Assembly (NCBI RefSeq): GCF_000772105.1
Contig: NZ_CP009354.1
Span: 3,230,491-3,294,490 of the forward strand
Length of the DNA stretch: 64,000 bases
From: Vibrio tubiashii ATCC 19109
Lineage (GTDB): Bacteria; Pseudomonadota; Gammaproteobacteria; Enterobacterales; Vibrionaceae
Reading direction: 5' to 3'
Every line of letters begins with the position of its first letter. The first letter of the stretch is position 1. Below are positions 8,892 through 18,114 of the stretch, piece by piece. The translations under genes and the position numbers were made by a program. The notes below the pieces were generated by a model that worked only from the letters and a program-made list of their open reading frames with translations, was not told where the DNA came from and did no database searches.

Positions 8892-9671
8892 CTAAGTCAT
8901 TGATGCATTAACATAAACATCAAAACGATTTTTTTTGGTCTCGATAGCCATCATAGGTTTTTGTTGATTGAGCCAGTCTGCATAGTCAGGCCTTTTCACC
9001 ACCACCCTTTTAGTAGCAAGGGCTAAGGCGGGTTCCAACAGTCCATCAGCGTCATGATCGGCACCGACTAAAGACTGAAAAACGCGCATCTCTTTTTTCA
9101 CTAACGCGCTTTTTTTCTTGTTTTCAGGGTGCGGGTACATAGGGTCGAGATAAACCACATCTGGTTTAACAAACTCAGGGTCTTCAGCAAGTTGGCTCAG
9201 TGCATTATGACTAGATGCGTGAATCAATGACATCCGCTCGCTCACCCACGCTCCGATTTCAGGGTCGCTTTTGGCTCGGGTTAGTCCGTCATCCAATAAC
9301 GCTGCGACAACAGGATGACGCTCAACCATTTGAACTTTACAGCCTAATGAAGCCAGTACGAAAGCGTCACGCCCAAGACCTGCCGTACCATCAAGTATCG
9401 TTGGTGTGGCACCTTTATTTAAGCCGACCGCTTTGGCGATCGCCTGACCTTTGCCACCACCAAATTTACGCCTGTGTGCAACTGCACCACTGGCTAAATC
9501 AACAAAGATAGCGCCTAGTTTTGGCTCATCCAACTTGCGTAACTCCAAACGCTGTTCAGTGAGCACAAGAGCAAATGGGCTGTCATCGCTATGAGTTAAC
9601 TCCCAGCGTTGGGTTATCTGTTGAAAACGTTCAGATTGTGTTTGGTCTTCACATAGCAGTTGTAGTTGCAC
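8892..9671 (-). CDS. rsmJ: 16S rRNA (guanine1516-N2)-methyltransferase
   Basis: This 259-residue SAM-dependent methyltransferase modifies G1516 of 16S rRNA. Seen in sequence are the SAM-binding motif [19 protein letters not shown] (about residues 92-110), the acidic motif MVERHP after the second strand, and the catalytic [15 protein letters not shown] (about 172-186), matching the DPMFP-type motif of RsmJ (YhiQ). Length matches the family. It is monocistronic in appearance and sits between the Lys-rich hypothetical and the GGDEF/EAL gene, all on the minus strand. Confidence 0.93.
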   Translation of the reverse strand: MQLQLLCEDQTQSERFQQITQRWELTHSDDSPFALVLTEQRLELRKLDEPKLGAIFVDLASGAVAHRRKFGGGKGQAIAKAVGLNKGATPTILDGTAGLGRDAFVLASLGCKVQMVERHPVVAALLDDGLTRAKSDPEIGAWVSERMSLIHASSHNALSQLAEDPEFVKPDVVYLDPMYPHPENKKKSALVKKEMRVFQSLVGADHDADGLLEPALALATKRVVVKRPDYADWLNQQKPMMAIETKKNRFDVYVNASMT

Positions 9672-9733
9672 GCAATGTTCCTAGGGTAGTATCAGTGACT
9701 CAGCCGCAGTTTACTGGATCTTGAGCTATTTCA

Positions 9734-12700
9734 CTAAGTATTCTGTTGTGGCGTTAGCTCTGATACTAGCTCAGCAAGTGGTTTCGGTTTGCCGATGACG
9801 TAACCTTGAGCATAATCGACTCCGAGCTCCATCAATAGCTCAATAATCTGAGCATTTTCGACAAACTCAGCGACGGTTTGCTTGCCCATCTGGCGAGCAA
9901 GATCGTTAATTGAGCGCACCATTAAATGATCCATCTCATTGGTGTCCATGTCGCGGACAAAAATGCCGTCAATTTTTACGATATCGACCGGAAGTTTTTT
10001 CAGGTAGCCAAATGAAGAAAGACCCGAGCCAAAATCGTCTAGCGCGATGCAACAGCCCAGCGCTTTCAGTTGTCCAAAGAACTCTATCGCTTGATTCATG
10101 TTGCTCATGGCTGCCGTCTCGGTGATCTCAAGACAGATTTTCTCGCACGGCACTGAGCTCGATTTCAATTTCTCAAGCAAGTAAGCCGTAAACTCTTTAT
10201 TGCCCATTGAGTGACCTGACAGATTTATCGAACACAGCCCCAGTTGCTCTAGCGCATGTGGGTGTTGTTCAAACCAATCCAAGGTCTGACTCACAACCTG
10301 CTTATCGATTAAATGGGCGATGTTGTAACGCTCAGAGGCAGGCATAAAGATACCCGGTGAGATGTACTCTCCATCCACGTTTCTGATTCGAACCAAAATT
10401 TCGAAGTGAATACCCTGCTCTTCACCCGTTAAATCAAGGATTTGCTGAGCAAACAGCTCTAGTCTGTTATTGGCTAGGGCGTTGTGAACTAGGTTAACGC
10501 TTTCCATCTCTTGCTCACGACGACGTAGTTCTTGGTCATCAAGACAGTACATACTGTATCGATTTCGCCCTTCTTCCTTAGCAATATGACAAGCCGTATC
10601 CGCTTGAGCGTGAACCATTTGTGGCGAAGAGGCGGTATGGTCTATTAAGCGAATACCAATCGAGCAATTTAGGTTGAGCCTGATGTCTTCCCAGATAAAG
10701 GCATGTTCGCTTAAGGTATTAATGATGGTTGTTGCCAGTTTCTTAGCATCAACTTCGGTACAGTCTTTGAGAAGGATTGCGAATTCGTCTCCCCCCATGC
10801 GCGCCAATATCGTGTTGTAAGGCAGTGTTTCTTCTAGCATGCTGGCACAGAACTGAATCGCAGCATCGCCCGCTTCATGACCTGCAGTGTCATTGAGTAC
10901 CTTAAGCTGATCGAGATCGATATATAGCATGGCATGCGTTCGAGTGTAGCTTTCTACTTCCTTCAAAGCTTTTTCTAGTTCCGCTTCGAAGTAGTTTCGG
11001 CTGTAGGTACCGGTAAGCAAGTCATGCTGCGCTTGATATTGAAGCTGTTCCGACAGCGCTTTAGTCTCGGTGACATCCTCACCAACAATCAGCAGGTGCC
11101 CAGATTCCGCCAAAGGACGAATGTTTTCTCGAACCCACACCGTGTGCCCATTAGCGTGACGATATTCGACCTCACGTCGCCACACCCCTTTTATAGCAAG
11201 CTTGGGTTGTAATAATACTTGCCGAGGTATCAGCGTTGCCTCGTGGAAATAGAACTCCCTTAACCGATGACCTAGCACCTCATCAGCCGCATAACCTAAC
11301 AACTGCTCGGCAAACTGATTCACTTGTTGAATGCGATTTTGTTCATCAAGAGTCAGCATCATCACGGGTTGCTGATCATAGTAATGACTGAGGTTAGCTT
11401 CACGTTGAAACAGGCGCTCCTCGGTAATCTTACGTGAGGTAATATCGCGAGCTTCCAGTAAGTATTGAGTGCCTTTATCGGGTATTGGAATCGGTTTAAG
11501 CGAAAGCTCTAGCACTATTGAGCCTTGATCTGAATGCCAAATTTCGGCTTCAAACTGAGCCAGCGTATCATGCTCAGTGGTAAAGAACTGCTTCAATTGC
11601 TGTGACGCTTCCTGCTCCCAATGCCTATGCTGCCAGATGGGTCTATCTACACTAAAATTTTGGTCATAGAGCAAATCCTGCAGCTTGCTGTTACTAGAAG
11701 TAATATGTCCATTGTCATCAAGAACACCAATAAAATGATAGCTTTGGTCAAACACCATCTCTATAAGTGTCTGGCTATCTTTTGCTAATTGCTCGCTGCG
11801 TTTGATACGGCTGAGGTAGTAAATGAGCCCCATGATAATCAAGGAAAGGAAAAGAACTACACTACCTACAATCTTAATTTCTTGTTGATAACGATCGGTA
11901 AAAGATTGTGGTTTATTGAAAATGATCGACGTCGCCTCCCCCTCGATACCTAAACCCCATTTGAGCACAGCTTGGTAGTCGAGTTTGATTTCCGGAATGC
12001 CCACTTCAACCCTAGGCAATGGTTTAGATTCTTCTTCCAGAACTTTCATCAACAGCTCAGCCGTCTGTTGACCGTGTTGGCGACCACTTTGAATCACTCC
12101 TCCAACCGTTCCAGATCCCAAGCCTAAATCATGCACCATATAGATTGGCGCAAGAGATAGTTGGTTCAGCTTCTCCCACTGAGCTTTAGTTGCGACCACA
12201 GAACCATCTCGCTCTCGGTAGTAGATCCAAAAAAGTACACTAGAATGACTATCCAGCTGCTGAACCATTTCTAATAGCTGATCAAAAGTGTCTGGAATAA
12301 AGGAGATGATTTTGCTGTAGTAGTTTGGGTAATTCGATAAGAACTGACCAACTTGAGCGCGAACAGCGGCGCCTGTCACCGAGTGGTCACTAATAATGTA
12401 GATTGATTTAACTTCGGGTTGAATGCGTTCTATCAGCGAAATATTGCTGTAGAGATCGATATCTTCAATAACTCCAGTCGCGTTTAAATCTCGGTGCATG
12501 TAAGGGCTGTAGTTATTGATACCACCAAAGATAACTGGCGTATCACCAATCACATCAGCCAGCCTGTTCATTAGGATTAATGCATTATTGTCACTGACGA
12601 CAATGGCTTTGAATTTTTCTTGTTCAAACTTGGTTTTATACAGTGAGTAAAGCTGATCCAAATAAGCCTCACTCTGCATTCGTTTGGTATCAAGATAAAG

Positions 12701-12916
12701 TACTCGAGTAGAGATATAGGTGTCGCTAAGCTGATGCTCTAGACCACTCTGAAATGTATCTGTCCAAAAGAACCCTTGGTGATAAGAGTGGACCACTAAC
12801 ACATCTTTCTCATTTGCTCGCGCAACAAAGCTGACAACTAGCGCTAGTAGGAGGAGGCACAAACGCACTAAAATAGTCTCAAAATCAAAGGAATATAGAT
12901 ATAATTGTATCACCAC
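9734..12916 (-). CDS. Membrane sensor GGDEF/EAL protein with periplasmic ABC-binding-like domain and PAS domains
   Basis: The 1060-residue protein has, in order, an N-terminal signal-anchor (LCLLLLALVVSFVARA), a periplasmic ABC_sub_bind-like domain (about 35-330), and a membrane helix (IVGSVVLFLSLIIMGLIYYL, about 348-367). Two PAS domains follow (about 385-500 and 505-625), then GGDEF (about 635-790; motif MGGDEF intact) and EAL (about 805-1050). In the EAL part the signature reads EILVR instead of EALxR. The catalytic context is otherwise kept: INLSG, LEITETAA, LDDFGSGLSSF, KIDGIFV, AEFVE. It may therefore both make and degrade cyclic-di-GMP. The start used is GTG (12916); a GTG at 12868 just before the signal peptide is a good alternative. 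Confidence 0.9.
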   Translation of the reverse strand: MVIQLYLYSFDFETILVRLCLLLLALVVSFVARANEKDVLVVHSYHQGFFWTDTFQSGLEHQLSDTYISTRVLYLDTKRMQSEAYLDQLYSLYKTKFEQEKFKAIVVSDNNALILMNRLADVIGDTPVIFGGINNYSPYMHRDLNATGVIEDIDLYSNISLIERIQPEVKSIYIISDHSVTGAAVRAQVGQFLSNYPNYYSKIISFIPDTFDQLLEMVQQLDSHSSVLFWIYYRERDGSVVATKAQWEKLNQLSLAPIYMVHDLGLGSGTVGGVIQSGRQHGQQTAELLMKVLEEESKPLPRVEVGIPEIKLDYQAVLKWGLGIEGEATSIIFNKPQSFTDRYQQEIKIVGSVVLFLSLIIMGLIYYLSRIKRSEQLAKDSQTLIEMVFDQSYHFIGVLDDNGHITSSNSKLQDLLYDQNFSVDRPIWQHRHWEQEASQQLKQFFTTEHDTLAQFEAEIWHSDQGSIVLELSLKPIPIPDKGTQYLLEARDITSRKITEERLFQREANLSHYYDQQPVMMLTLDEQNRIQQVNQFAEQLLGYAADEVLGHRLREFYFHEATLIPRQVLLQPKLAIKGVWRREVEYRHANGHTVWVRENIRPLAESGHLLIVGEDVTETKALSEQLQYQAQHDLLTGTYSRNYFEAELEKALKEVESYTRTHAMLYIDLDQLKVLNDTAGHEAGDAAIQFCASMLEETLPYNTILARMGGDEFAILLKDCTEVDAKKLATTIINTLSEHAFIWEDIRLNLNCSIGIRLIDHTASSPQMVHAQADTACHIAKEEGRNRYSMYCLDDQELRRREQEMESVNLVHNALANNRLELFAQQILDLTGEEQGIHFEILVRIRNVDGEYISPGIFMPASERYNIAHLIDKQVVSQTLDWFEQHPHALEQLGLCSINLSGHSMGNKEFTAYLLEKLKSSSVPCEKICLEITETAAMSNMNQAIEFFGQLKALGCCIALDDFGSGLSSFGYLKKLPVDIVKIDGIFVRDMDTNEMDHLMVRSINDLARQMGKQTVAEFVENAQIIELLMELGVDYAQGYVIGKPKPLAELVSELTPQQNT

Positions 12917-12969
12917 TGGTGATAATTTGTACTTATTCCACTAAGTTAGGCTGATTTACAAGGACTTAC

Positions 12970-13434
12970 ATGCAAGCACACGGTATTAAACTTGATGACT
13001 TGGACAAAGCAATCTTAAAAACTTTAATGGAAGATGCTCGAACCCCTTATGCCGAAATGGCTAAGCAGTTTGAAGTCAGCCCGGCGACGATTCATGTACG
13101 AATCGAGAAAATGAAAGCTGGTGATATTATCCAGGGTACTGAAGTCATTGTTGATACCAAGAAACTCGGCTACGACGTATGCTGCTTTATCGGTATTAAC
13201 CTCAATGCCGCGCGAGACTATCATTCTGCGCTTGAAAAGCTCAACGCTTTAGAAGAAGTGGTCGAAGCTTATTACACCACTGGCGCATACAATATTTTCG
13301 TTAAACTCATGTGCCGCTCCATTGAAGAGCTGCAATACGTTCTTATCGATAAGCTACAAGCGATTGATGAAGTGCAATCGACTGAAACCCTTATCTCTTT
13401 GCAAAACCCGATCAATCGAAACGTTAACCCATAA
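12970..13434 (+). CDS. asnC: Transcriptional regulator AsnC
   Basis: The 154-residue Lrp/AsnC regulator has an N-terminal helix-turn-helix (about 8-65; ARTPYAEMAKQFEVSPATIHVRIEKM) and a C-terminal ligand-binding RAM domain (about 75-150; VVEAYYTTGAYNIFVKLMCRSIEEL). It aligns along its whole length with E. coli AsnC, including the end STETLISLQNPI. AsnC activates asnA in response to asparagine in E. coli. No asnA is next to it here, so the target must be elsewhere. It is divergent from the GGDEF/EAL gene with about 53 bp between. Confidence 0.92.
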   Translation: MQAHGIKLDDLDKAILKTLMEDARTPYAEMAKQFEVSPATIHVRIEKMKAGDIIQGTEVIVDTKKLGYDVCCFIGINLNAARDYHSALEKLNALEEVVEAYYTTGAYNIFVKLMCRSIEELQYVLIDKLQAIDEVQSTETLISLQNPINRNVNP

Positions 13435-13435
13435 A

Positions 13436-13457
13436 AAAACTCGCCGTAGCGAGTTTT
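13436..13457 (+). terminator. Rho-independent terminator after asnC
   Basis: AAAACTCGC and GCGAGTTTT form a 9-bp stem with a CGTA loop, starting two bases after the asnC stop codon. The flanking A run also makes it usable for the convergent 94-residue gene on the minus strand. Confidence 0.85.
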
Positions 13458-13475
13458 AGTATTTGTAAAGCCTGA

Positions 13476-13760
13476 CTATTTCGAGCTTAGGTAGTGCTTG
13501 AGATCATCAACGGAAATACCTTGCTCGGCGATCTCTTTCGCCAGCGACTCAATCTGCTCACCTTTACGTGAGTCAATCACCTGCTGGAACTGATAAACCA
13601 TATCGCGCAGAATTGGCAATGGCACCTGTTTTGCGGCACTGCGAATACGCTCACCACTTTGATTGCCTAATTCACTCAAAAGTTTACCAAACATGACCTT
13701 TTCTGGAGCCTCTTCTAGTTGCTCCAATAAACGAGCCATCTCGTATGTTGTCATTGACAT
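13476..13760 (-). CDS. Small hypothetical protein
   Basis: I do not recognise this 94-residue protein. It is acidic to neutral and predicted mostly helical: TTYEMARLLEQLEEAPEKV, then LPILRDMVYQFQQVID, then a C-terminal SLAKEIAEQGISVDDLKHYLSSK. The last segment is loosely like the linker of H-NS/MvaT-type oligomerisation domains, but the DNA-binding half of those proteins is absent. No signal peptide or membrane helix is seen. Start choice is uncertain (ATG at 13760 or 13754); no clear ribosome binding site precedes either. It ends at the asnC terminator. Confidence 0.65.
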   Translation of the reverse strand: MSMTTYEMARLLEQLEEAPEKVMFGKLLSELGNQSGERIRSAAKQVPLPILRDMVYQFQQVIDSRKGEQIESLAKEIAEQGISVDDLKHYLSSK

Positions 13761-13842
13761 CGTTGTGATTTATCCACAGAACTCGAAATAAGAAGCTCAA
13801 ATATACATCGTTTGGTTAGATTATCAAGGCTTGTCAGTACCT

Positions 13843-15036
13843 CTAAGCCATTGCGTGATGCCAAGTTTTCCCTGTTTTCGACCAAAGAATTGCTAACGCA
13901 GGAACAACGATCAGCATCAGCGTCGCAATCATCACTTGTGGCTCCATACCAATTCGCTGAACGGTGCCAACCACTAAGCCTGAACCACTCATCTGAAACA
14001 GTCCTAATAGTGCTGCTGCTGTACCTGCTTTATCACCAAAAGGCGCTAGAGCTTTGCCTGCAGCGGCACCCAGAATCCACGCAAAACCAATAGAAGACAT
14101 AAAGATTGGCAACATGAAAGCAAAGGCCGTTACTTGGTCTTTCATTGCCAACATAGTAATACCAGCAATCGCCAAAGTAATAATACCCACTGACAAAGCT
14201 TTATGAGTACCAAACTTATCCATGAACTTAGGCGCACTCATACAAGCTACGATGTTAATTGCCGCATTGATACCAAACCACATAGTAAATTGATTCATCG
14301 ACAAGCCTAAGTTTTCCATCAACACAACGGGGGCAGAGGTGACATAGCCGAGAATGACAGCCATTGCCAGCATGCATAACGTCGCGTGGAAAAGGAAGGT
14401 CGGTGTTTTCACAACATCAAGATAACGGTTGAGCTTGAAAACGGGTTCTTTGCTCAATTGAGGATTAGTCTCTTTTAGTCCTGTCCAAAGCATGACTAGA
14501 ACCACAGCAGCAAATCCGGCCATAAAACTAAAGTTAGAGCGCCAACCGAATTGCTGTGTTAGCCAACTGCCTAAAATAGGAGCTAAGGCAGGAATGAAGC
14601 AGATAGCACCATTGAGGTAGCTGATCATTTTGCCACTTTTCTGCGGCCCAAAGATATCGCGAACTGTTGCAAAGGCCGCTACCGATGTCGCACACGCACC
14701 TAAGCCTTGTAGCAGTCGAGACATGAGCATCCACTCAATATTCTGAGCACTCCACGCCAATAAAGCGCTCACGGCATAGATACTCACGCCTCCCAATGCA
14801 ACAGTTCGACGTCCTAGTTTATCTGCTAAAGGGCCAGCAAAGAGTTGCCCTACACCCATTGCAAACAAGAACCATGTAATTGTGTCTTGAGCTAGTGCAT
14901 GTTCCACGTGGAACGTAGAAGAGATCATTGGTAGTGCTGGCAAGTATATGTCTATCGCTAATGGGCTAAATAGAACCAGCAGTGTTAACAACACTAACTG
15001 TGATTTACGTGGGGAACTTTCACTTACCGCTTGCAC
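13843..15036 (-). CDS. Bcr/CflA-family multidrug efflux MFS transporter
   Basis: The 397-residue protein has twelve predicted membrane segments and the Bcr/CflA signatures: PLAIDIYLPALPMI in helix 1, the MFS loop motif GPLADKLGRRTVALGG after helix 2, and LLQGLGACATSVAAFATVRD in helix 4. Members are proton-driven exporters of drugs or metabolites; the substrate here is unknown. It is divergent from a LysR regulator (105 bp apart), which probably controls it. A near-consensus parS palindrome lies inside its coding sequence at 14900-14915. Confidence 0.87.
   Translation of the reverse strand: MQAVSESSPRKSQLVLLTLLVLFSPLAIDIYLPALPMISSTFHVEHALAQDTITWFLFAMGVGQLFAGPLADKLGRRTVALGGVSIYAVSALLAWSAQNIEWMLMSRLLQGLGACATSVAAFATVRDIFGPQKSGKMISYLNGAICFIPALAPILGSWLTQQFGWRSNFSFMAGFAAVVLVMLWTGLKETNPQLSKEPVFKLNRYLDVVKTPTFLFHATLCMLAMAVILGYVTSAPVVLMENLGLSMNQFTMWFGINAAINIVACMSAPKFMDKFGTHKALSVGIITLAIAGITMLAMKDQVTAFAFMLPIFMSSIGFAWILGAAAGKALAPFGDKAGTAAALLGLFQMSGSGLVVGTVQRIGMEPQVMIATLMLIVVPALAILWSKTGKTWHHAMA
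14900..14915. other. Candidate parS site (15 of 16 bases to degenerate consensus), inside the Bcr/CflA gene
   Basis: TGTTCCACGTGGAACG contains the perfect 14-bp palindrome GTTCCACGTGGAAC. It fits the ParB-binding consensus TGTTYCACGTGRAACA except at the last base. It is carried by the codons for FHVEH in the efflux pump. Together with the perfect sites at 18115 and 21995 it would make a three-site cluster about 42-34 kb from oriC. Binding is inferred. Confidence 0.6.
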
Positions 15037-15141
15037 TTTGAACTCCGATGCACTTGATGAATTTGTCGATATTCTAAGCTAAACTAGATATGCCAACCAA
15101 TGACGTATAGTCATCAATGTTATTCCCATTGAGAATTTCTA

Positions 15142-16083
15142 ATGAATATAGAAAAGCTTGCGCGCATCGATCTCAACTTATTGGTTTGTTTGCGTGTTTT
15201 AATAGAAGAGCTCAACGTCACTCGCGCTGCGCACCGACTTTGCTTAAGCCAGTCCGCTGTGAGCAAGAGTTTAGCCAAGCTAAGAACACAGTTTGACGAC
15301 CCTTTGTTTGTTCGCCATGCTCATGGCCTTAAACCTACGCCTAAAGCGCTGTTTTTAAAACCTAAACTTGAGGTGCTGATAAACCAGCTAGAACAACTGA
15401 CTCAGCCGGAACAGTTCTCGCCTAGTTCAAGTGACTATCGCTATCAGATTGCTGCGGTGGAGAGCGTTTACCCACTTATTCTCCCTCATTTTTTGCCGGA
15501 GATATTTAAGCGTGCTCCAGGGGTGACCATAAGTACTCACGCTTGGGCAGAAGAGACATTTAGGCAAATACAGCGTGGGGAAATTGACTTAGGCATTACT
15601 GGCAAAGACATTGATATTAATGACGCAAAGTTAACTATGCTGCCTCCTAGCGATATTTGTGAGCAAGAAATCTATCGCGATAACCAAATGTGCTTAGTGC
15701 GTAAGCAGCACCCTGCCCTTAACCAAAACTGGAATCTCGAAAACTATCTGAATCAACGTCACGTACAAGTTAGGTGTGACGGCAATGAGCGCTGGCTGCT
15801 AGATTATCGTTTGGCGGATATCGGTAAAGAGCGTGATATCGCGATTACGGTGCCTGACTTTAACAGCGCGGCTAGCCTGTGCTCGTACACCGACTTTGTC
15901 TTTACCGCACCAAGTCACTTCGTCAAACTCGCATCAAAACAACTCGATTTAACTGTGCTACCACTGCCGATGGAGTTTCCTCCTATGGCTTACACTTTGT
16001 TCTGGCATAGAGATAGAGAAAATGACCCTGCCTTGTCTTGGTTACGACAAATTATCCGCGATAAAACCACTGCTCTTAGATAA
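15142..16083 (+). CDS. LysR-family transcriptional regulator
   Basis: The 313-residue protein has an N-terminal winged helix-turn-helix (residues 8-66: RIDLNLLVCLRVLIEE, TRAAHRLCLSQSAVSKSLAKLR, FDDPLFVRHAHGLKPT). A LysR substrate-binding domain follows (about 95-305). The sequence resembles the LeuO/NodD-type branch. It is divergent from the Bcr/CflA pump, a common arrangement for a regulator and its target. The inducer is unknown. Confidence 0.87.
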   Translation: MNIEKLARIDLNLLVCLRVLIEELNVTRAAHRLCLSQSAVSKSLAKLRTQFDDPLFVRHAHGLKPTPKALFLKPKLEVLINQLEQLTQPEQFSPSSSDYRYQIAAVESVYPLILPHFLPEIFKRAPGVTISTHAWAEETFRQIQRGEIDLGITGKDIDINDAKLTMLPPSDICEQEIYRDNQMCLVRKQHPALNQNWNLENYLNQRHVQVRCDGNERWLLDYRLADIGKERDIAITVPDFNSAASLCSYTDFVFTAPSHFVKLASKQLDLTVLPLPMEFPPMAYTLFWHRDRENDPALSWLRQIIRDKTTALR

Positions 16084-16182
16084 TTTGCAGGCTGACGGTA
16101 AAAAGAGTAGCTTATTCGCATCGTCCAATTTTAGTCACTCTCGTCGATATGGACGCCATAATAATATGAAGGATTAACATAG

Positions 16183-17973
16183 ATGCTTACAACAACAGAA
16201 CAGCGCCTAACCGCGATTCGTCACTGGATAGCGCAGAACAATATTGACGCCCTACTTATCCCACATGAAGACGAATATTTGGGCGAATACGTACCTGCAC
16301 ATAATGAGCGTTTACATTGGCTAACAGGTTTTACCGGTTCTGCTGGTGCTGCAGTAATCACCAAAGATAAAGCCGCTATTTTTGTTGATGGTCGCTATAC
16401 AGTACAAGTGACTAAACAGGTACCTGCTGATCTGTTCGAATATCGTCACCTTATTGAAGAGCCTGCGTTAGATTGGATTAAAGACCAACTAGTTAATGGT
16501 GCATCTGTAGCCATCGACCCGCGCATGCACAACTCTGATTGGTTAGACGTGGCACAAGCAAAACTTGCCGACACACTTGAGTTAAAGATCCTCGACAGTA
16601 ACCCAATTGATGAGCTTTGGCACGATCGCCCTGCTCCTGTGGTTTCTGATGTTCGCCTAATGGCGACGGAAGCGGTCGGACAATCTAGTCAAAGTAAACG
16701 CCAAGAAATCGCGCAACTAGTTAAAAAGTCTGGTGCAGACAGCGCAGTGATTACCGCTCTTGATTCAGTTTGCTGGTTGCTTAACGTCCGCGGCCTTGAC
16801 GTATCACGACTACCAGTTTTGCTTTCTCACGCGATTCTTCATTCAGACTCAAGCGTAGAATTCTTTCTCGACCCTGCTCGACTACCTGCAGAATTTGATG
16901 CACACGTAGGGACAGACGTAACGGTTCATCATCCTGAAGCTTTACAAGCGCGTTTAGAAACTCTAAACGGAAAGAAAGTACTGGTGGATCCGGCAACAAG
17001 TAACGCATGGTTTAAGCTAATTCTACAAAATGCAGGCGCAACTGTAGTTAGCAAAGCTGATCCTTGCTTGATGCCAAAAGCGGCGAAGAATGCAGTTGAA
17101 ATCGCTGGCATGAAAGCATGTCATATCCGTGATGGCGTTGCGATGAGCAAATTCCTCTGCTGGCTAGATGCTGAAGTAGCCGCAGGTAGCCTAAATGACG
17201 AAGCAACCTTGTCAGATAAGCTAGAAGCATTTCGTAGTGAAGACCCAACTCTGATGGATCTTAGTTTCGATACGATTTCAGCAGCAGGCGGCAACGCAGC
17301 GATGTGCCACTACAACCACGAGAATCAGCCAGAGCCTGGTCAGCTTGAATTGAACACGCTTTACCTTGTCGACTCGGGTGGTCAGTACCTGGATGGCACC
17401 ACAGACATCACGCGTACTATCGCTATCGGTCAACCATCACAAGAGATGATTAAGCAATTCACACTTGCGCTAAAAGGTCATATCGGTGTCGCTCGTGCGC
17501 GTTTCCCTAAAGGTACACGAGGTTACCAAATTGATACGCTCGCGCGTCAGCATCTGTGGGCAGAAGGCTATGATTACGATCATGGTACCGGTCATGGTGT
17601 TGGTCACTTCCTAAGTGTCCACGAAGGACCGGCTAGTATTTCCAAGCGACAAATCGATGTTCCTTTAACAAAAGGCATGGTGTTATCGAATGAGCCAGGT
17701 TACTACCGCGCTGACGCATTTGGTATTCGTATCGAGAACCTAGAACTTGTTGTCGAAACGCCTACCAACGGCGACTTCCCTGTTCTGTCTTTTGAATCAC
17801 TTACACGCTGCCCGATCGACAAGCGTAACATCAATGTAGATATGCTGACTCGACCAGAGCTAGCTTGGCTGAATGACTATCATCAAAAAGTCTGGGATGA
17901 GATCAGCCCTCTAGTAGAAGGTGAAGTGAAGGATTGGCTGCGTCAGGCAACTGTACCACTTGCTCATGGCTAG
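16183..17973 (+). CDS. Aminopeptidase P family (Xaa-Pro, M24B) metallopeptidase
   Basis: The 596-residue length is that of the long, eukaryote-like M24B aminopeptidase P, not the 440-residue E. coli PepP. It has two creatinase-like N-terminal domains (about 7-135 and 160-305), the metallopeptidase pita-bread domain (about 315-535) and a C-terminal extension (about 540-596). Metal ligands are visible: Asp in YLVDSGGQ, Asp in GTTDITRT, His in HGTGHGVGHFL, Glu in LSNEPGYY and Glu in GIRIENLELV. It should remove an N-terminal residue that precedes proline, in the cytoplasm (no signal peptide). AAGGATTAACAT precedes the ATG. Confidence 0.92.
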   Translation: MLTTTEQRLTAIRHWIAQNNIDALLIPHEDEYLGEYVPAHNERLHWLTGFTGSAGAAVITKDKAAIFVDGRYTVQVTKQVPADLFEYRHLIEEPALDWIKDQLVNGASVAIDPRMHNSDWLDVAQAKLADTLELKILDSNPIDELWHDRPAPVVSDVRLMATEAVGQSSQSKRQEIAQLVKKSGADSAVITALDSVCWLLNVRGLDVSRLPVLLSHAILHSDSSVEFFLDPARLPAEFDAHVGTDVTVHHPEALQARLETLNGKKVLVDPATSNAWFKLILQNAGATVVSKADPCLMPKAAKNAVEIAGMKACHIRDGVAMSKFLCWLDAEVAAGSLNDEATLSDKLEAFRSEDPTLMDLSFDTISAAGGNAAMCHYNHENQPEPGQLELNTLYLVDSGGQYLDGTTDITRTIAIGQPSQEMIKQFTLALKGHIGVARARFPKGTRGYQIDTLARQHLWAEGYDYDHGTGHGVGHFLSVHEGPASISKRQIDVPLTKGMVLSNEPGYYRADAFGIRIENLELVVETPTNGDFPVLSFESLTRCPIDKRNINVDMLTRPELAWLNDYHQKVWDEISPLVEGEVKDWLRQATVPLAHG

Positions 17974-17974
17974 A

Positions 17975-18067
17975 AACTGGATAACTGGATAACTGGATAA
18001 CTGGATAACTGGATAACTGGATAACTTAACTGGATAACTGGATAACTGGATAACTGGATAACTGGAT
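17975..18067. repeat. 8-bp tandem repeat AACTGGAT, 11 full copies plus one broken copy
   Basis: Six exact copies of AACTGGAT (17975-18022) are followed by a shortened AACTT (18023-18027) and five more exact copies (18028-18067). The array starts one base after the aminopeptidase stop codon and ends just before its terminator, so it lies in the 3' untranslated region. Perfect identity between copies indicates recent slippage expansion. An 8-bp unit is not a multiple of three, which fits its placement outside the gene. Confidence 0.97.
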
Positions 18068-18073
18068 AAGAAT

Positions 18074-18102
18074 AGAGGGTTGATGTAATGCATCAACCCT
18101 CT
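18074..18102 (+). terminator. Rho-independent terminator after the aminopeptidase
   Basis: AGAGGGTTGATG and CATCAACCCTCT form a perfect 12-bp stem with a 5-base loop, followed by TTTTATTG. It lies 6 bases beyond the tandem repeat. Confidence 0.9.
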
Positions 18103-18114
18103 TTTTATTGCGTG

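Noticed and set aside
17975..18067. CRISPR array
   Set aside because: The units are 8 bp and directly contiguous with no spacers, and no cas genes are present.
17911..18096. Minus-strand 61-aa frame made of repeating SSYPVIQL units
   Set aside because: It is only the 8-bp tandem repeat read as codons and overlaps the aminopeptidase end and terminator.
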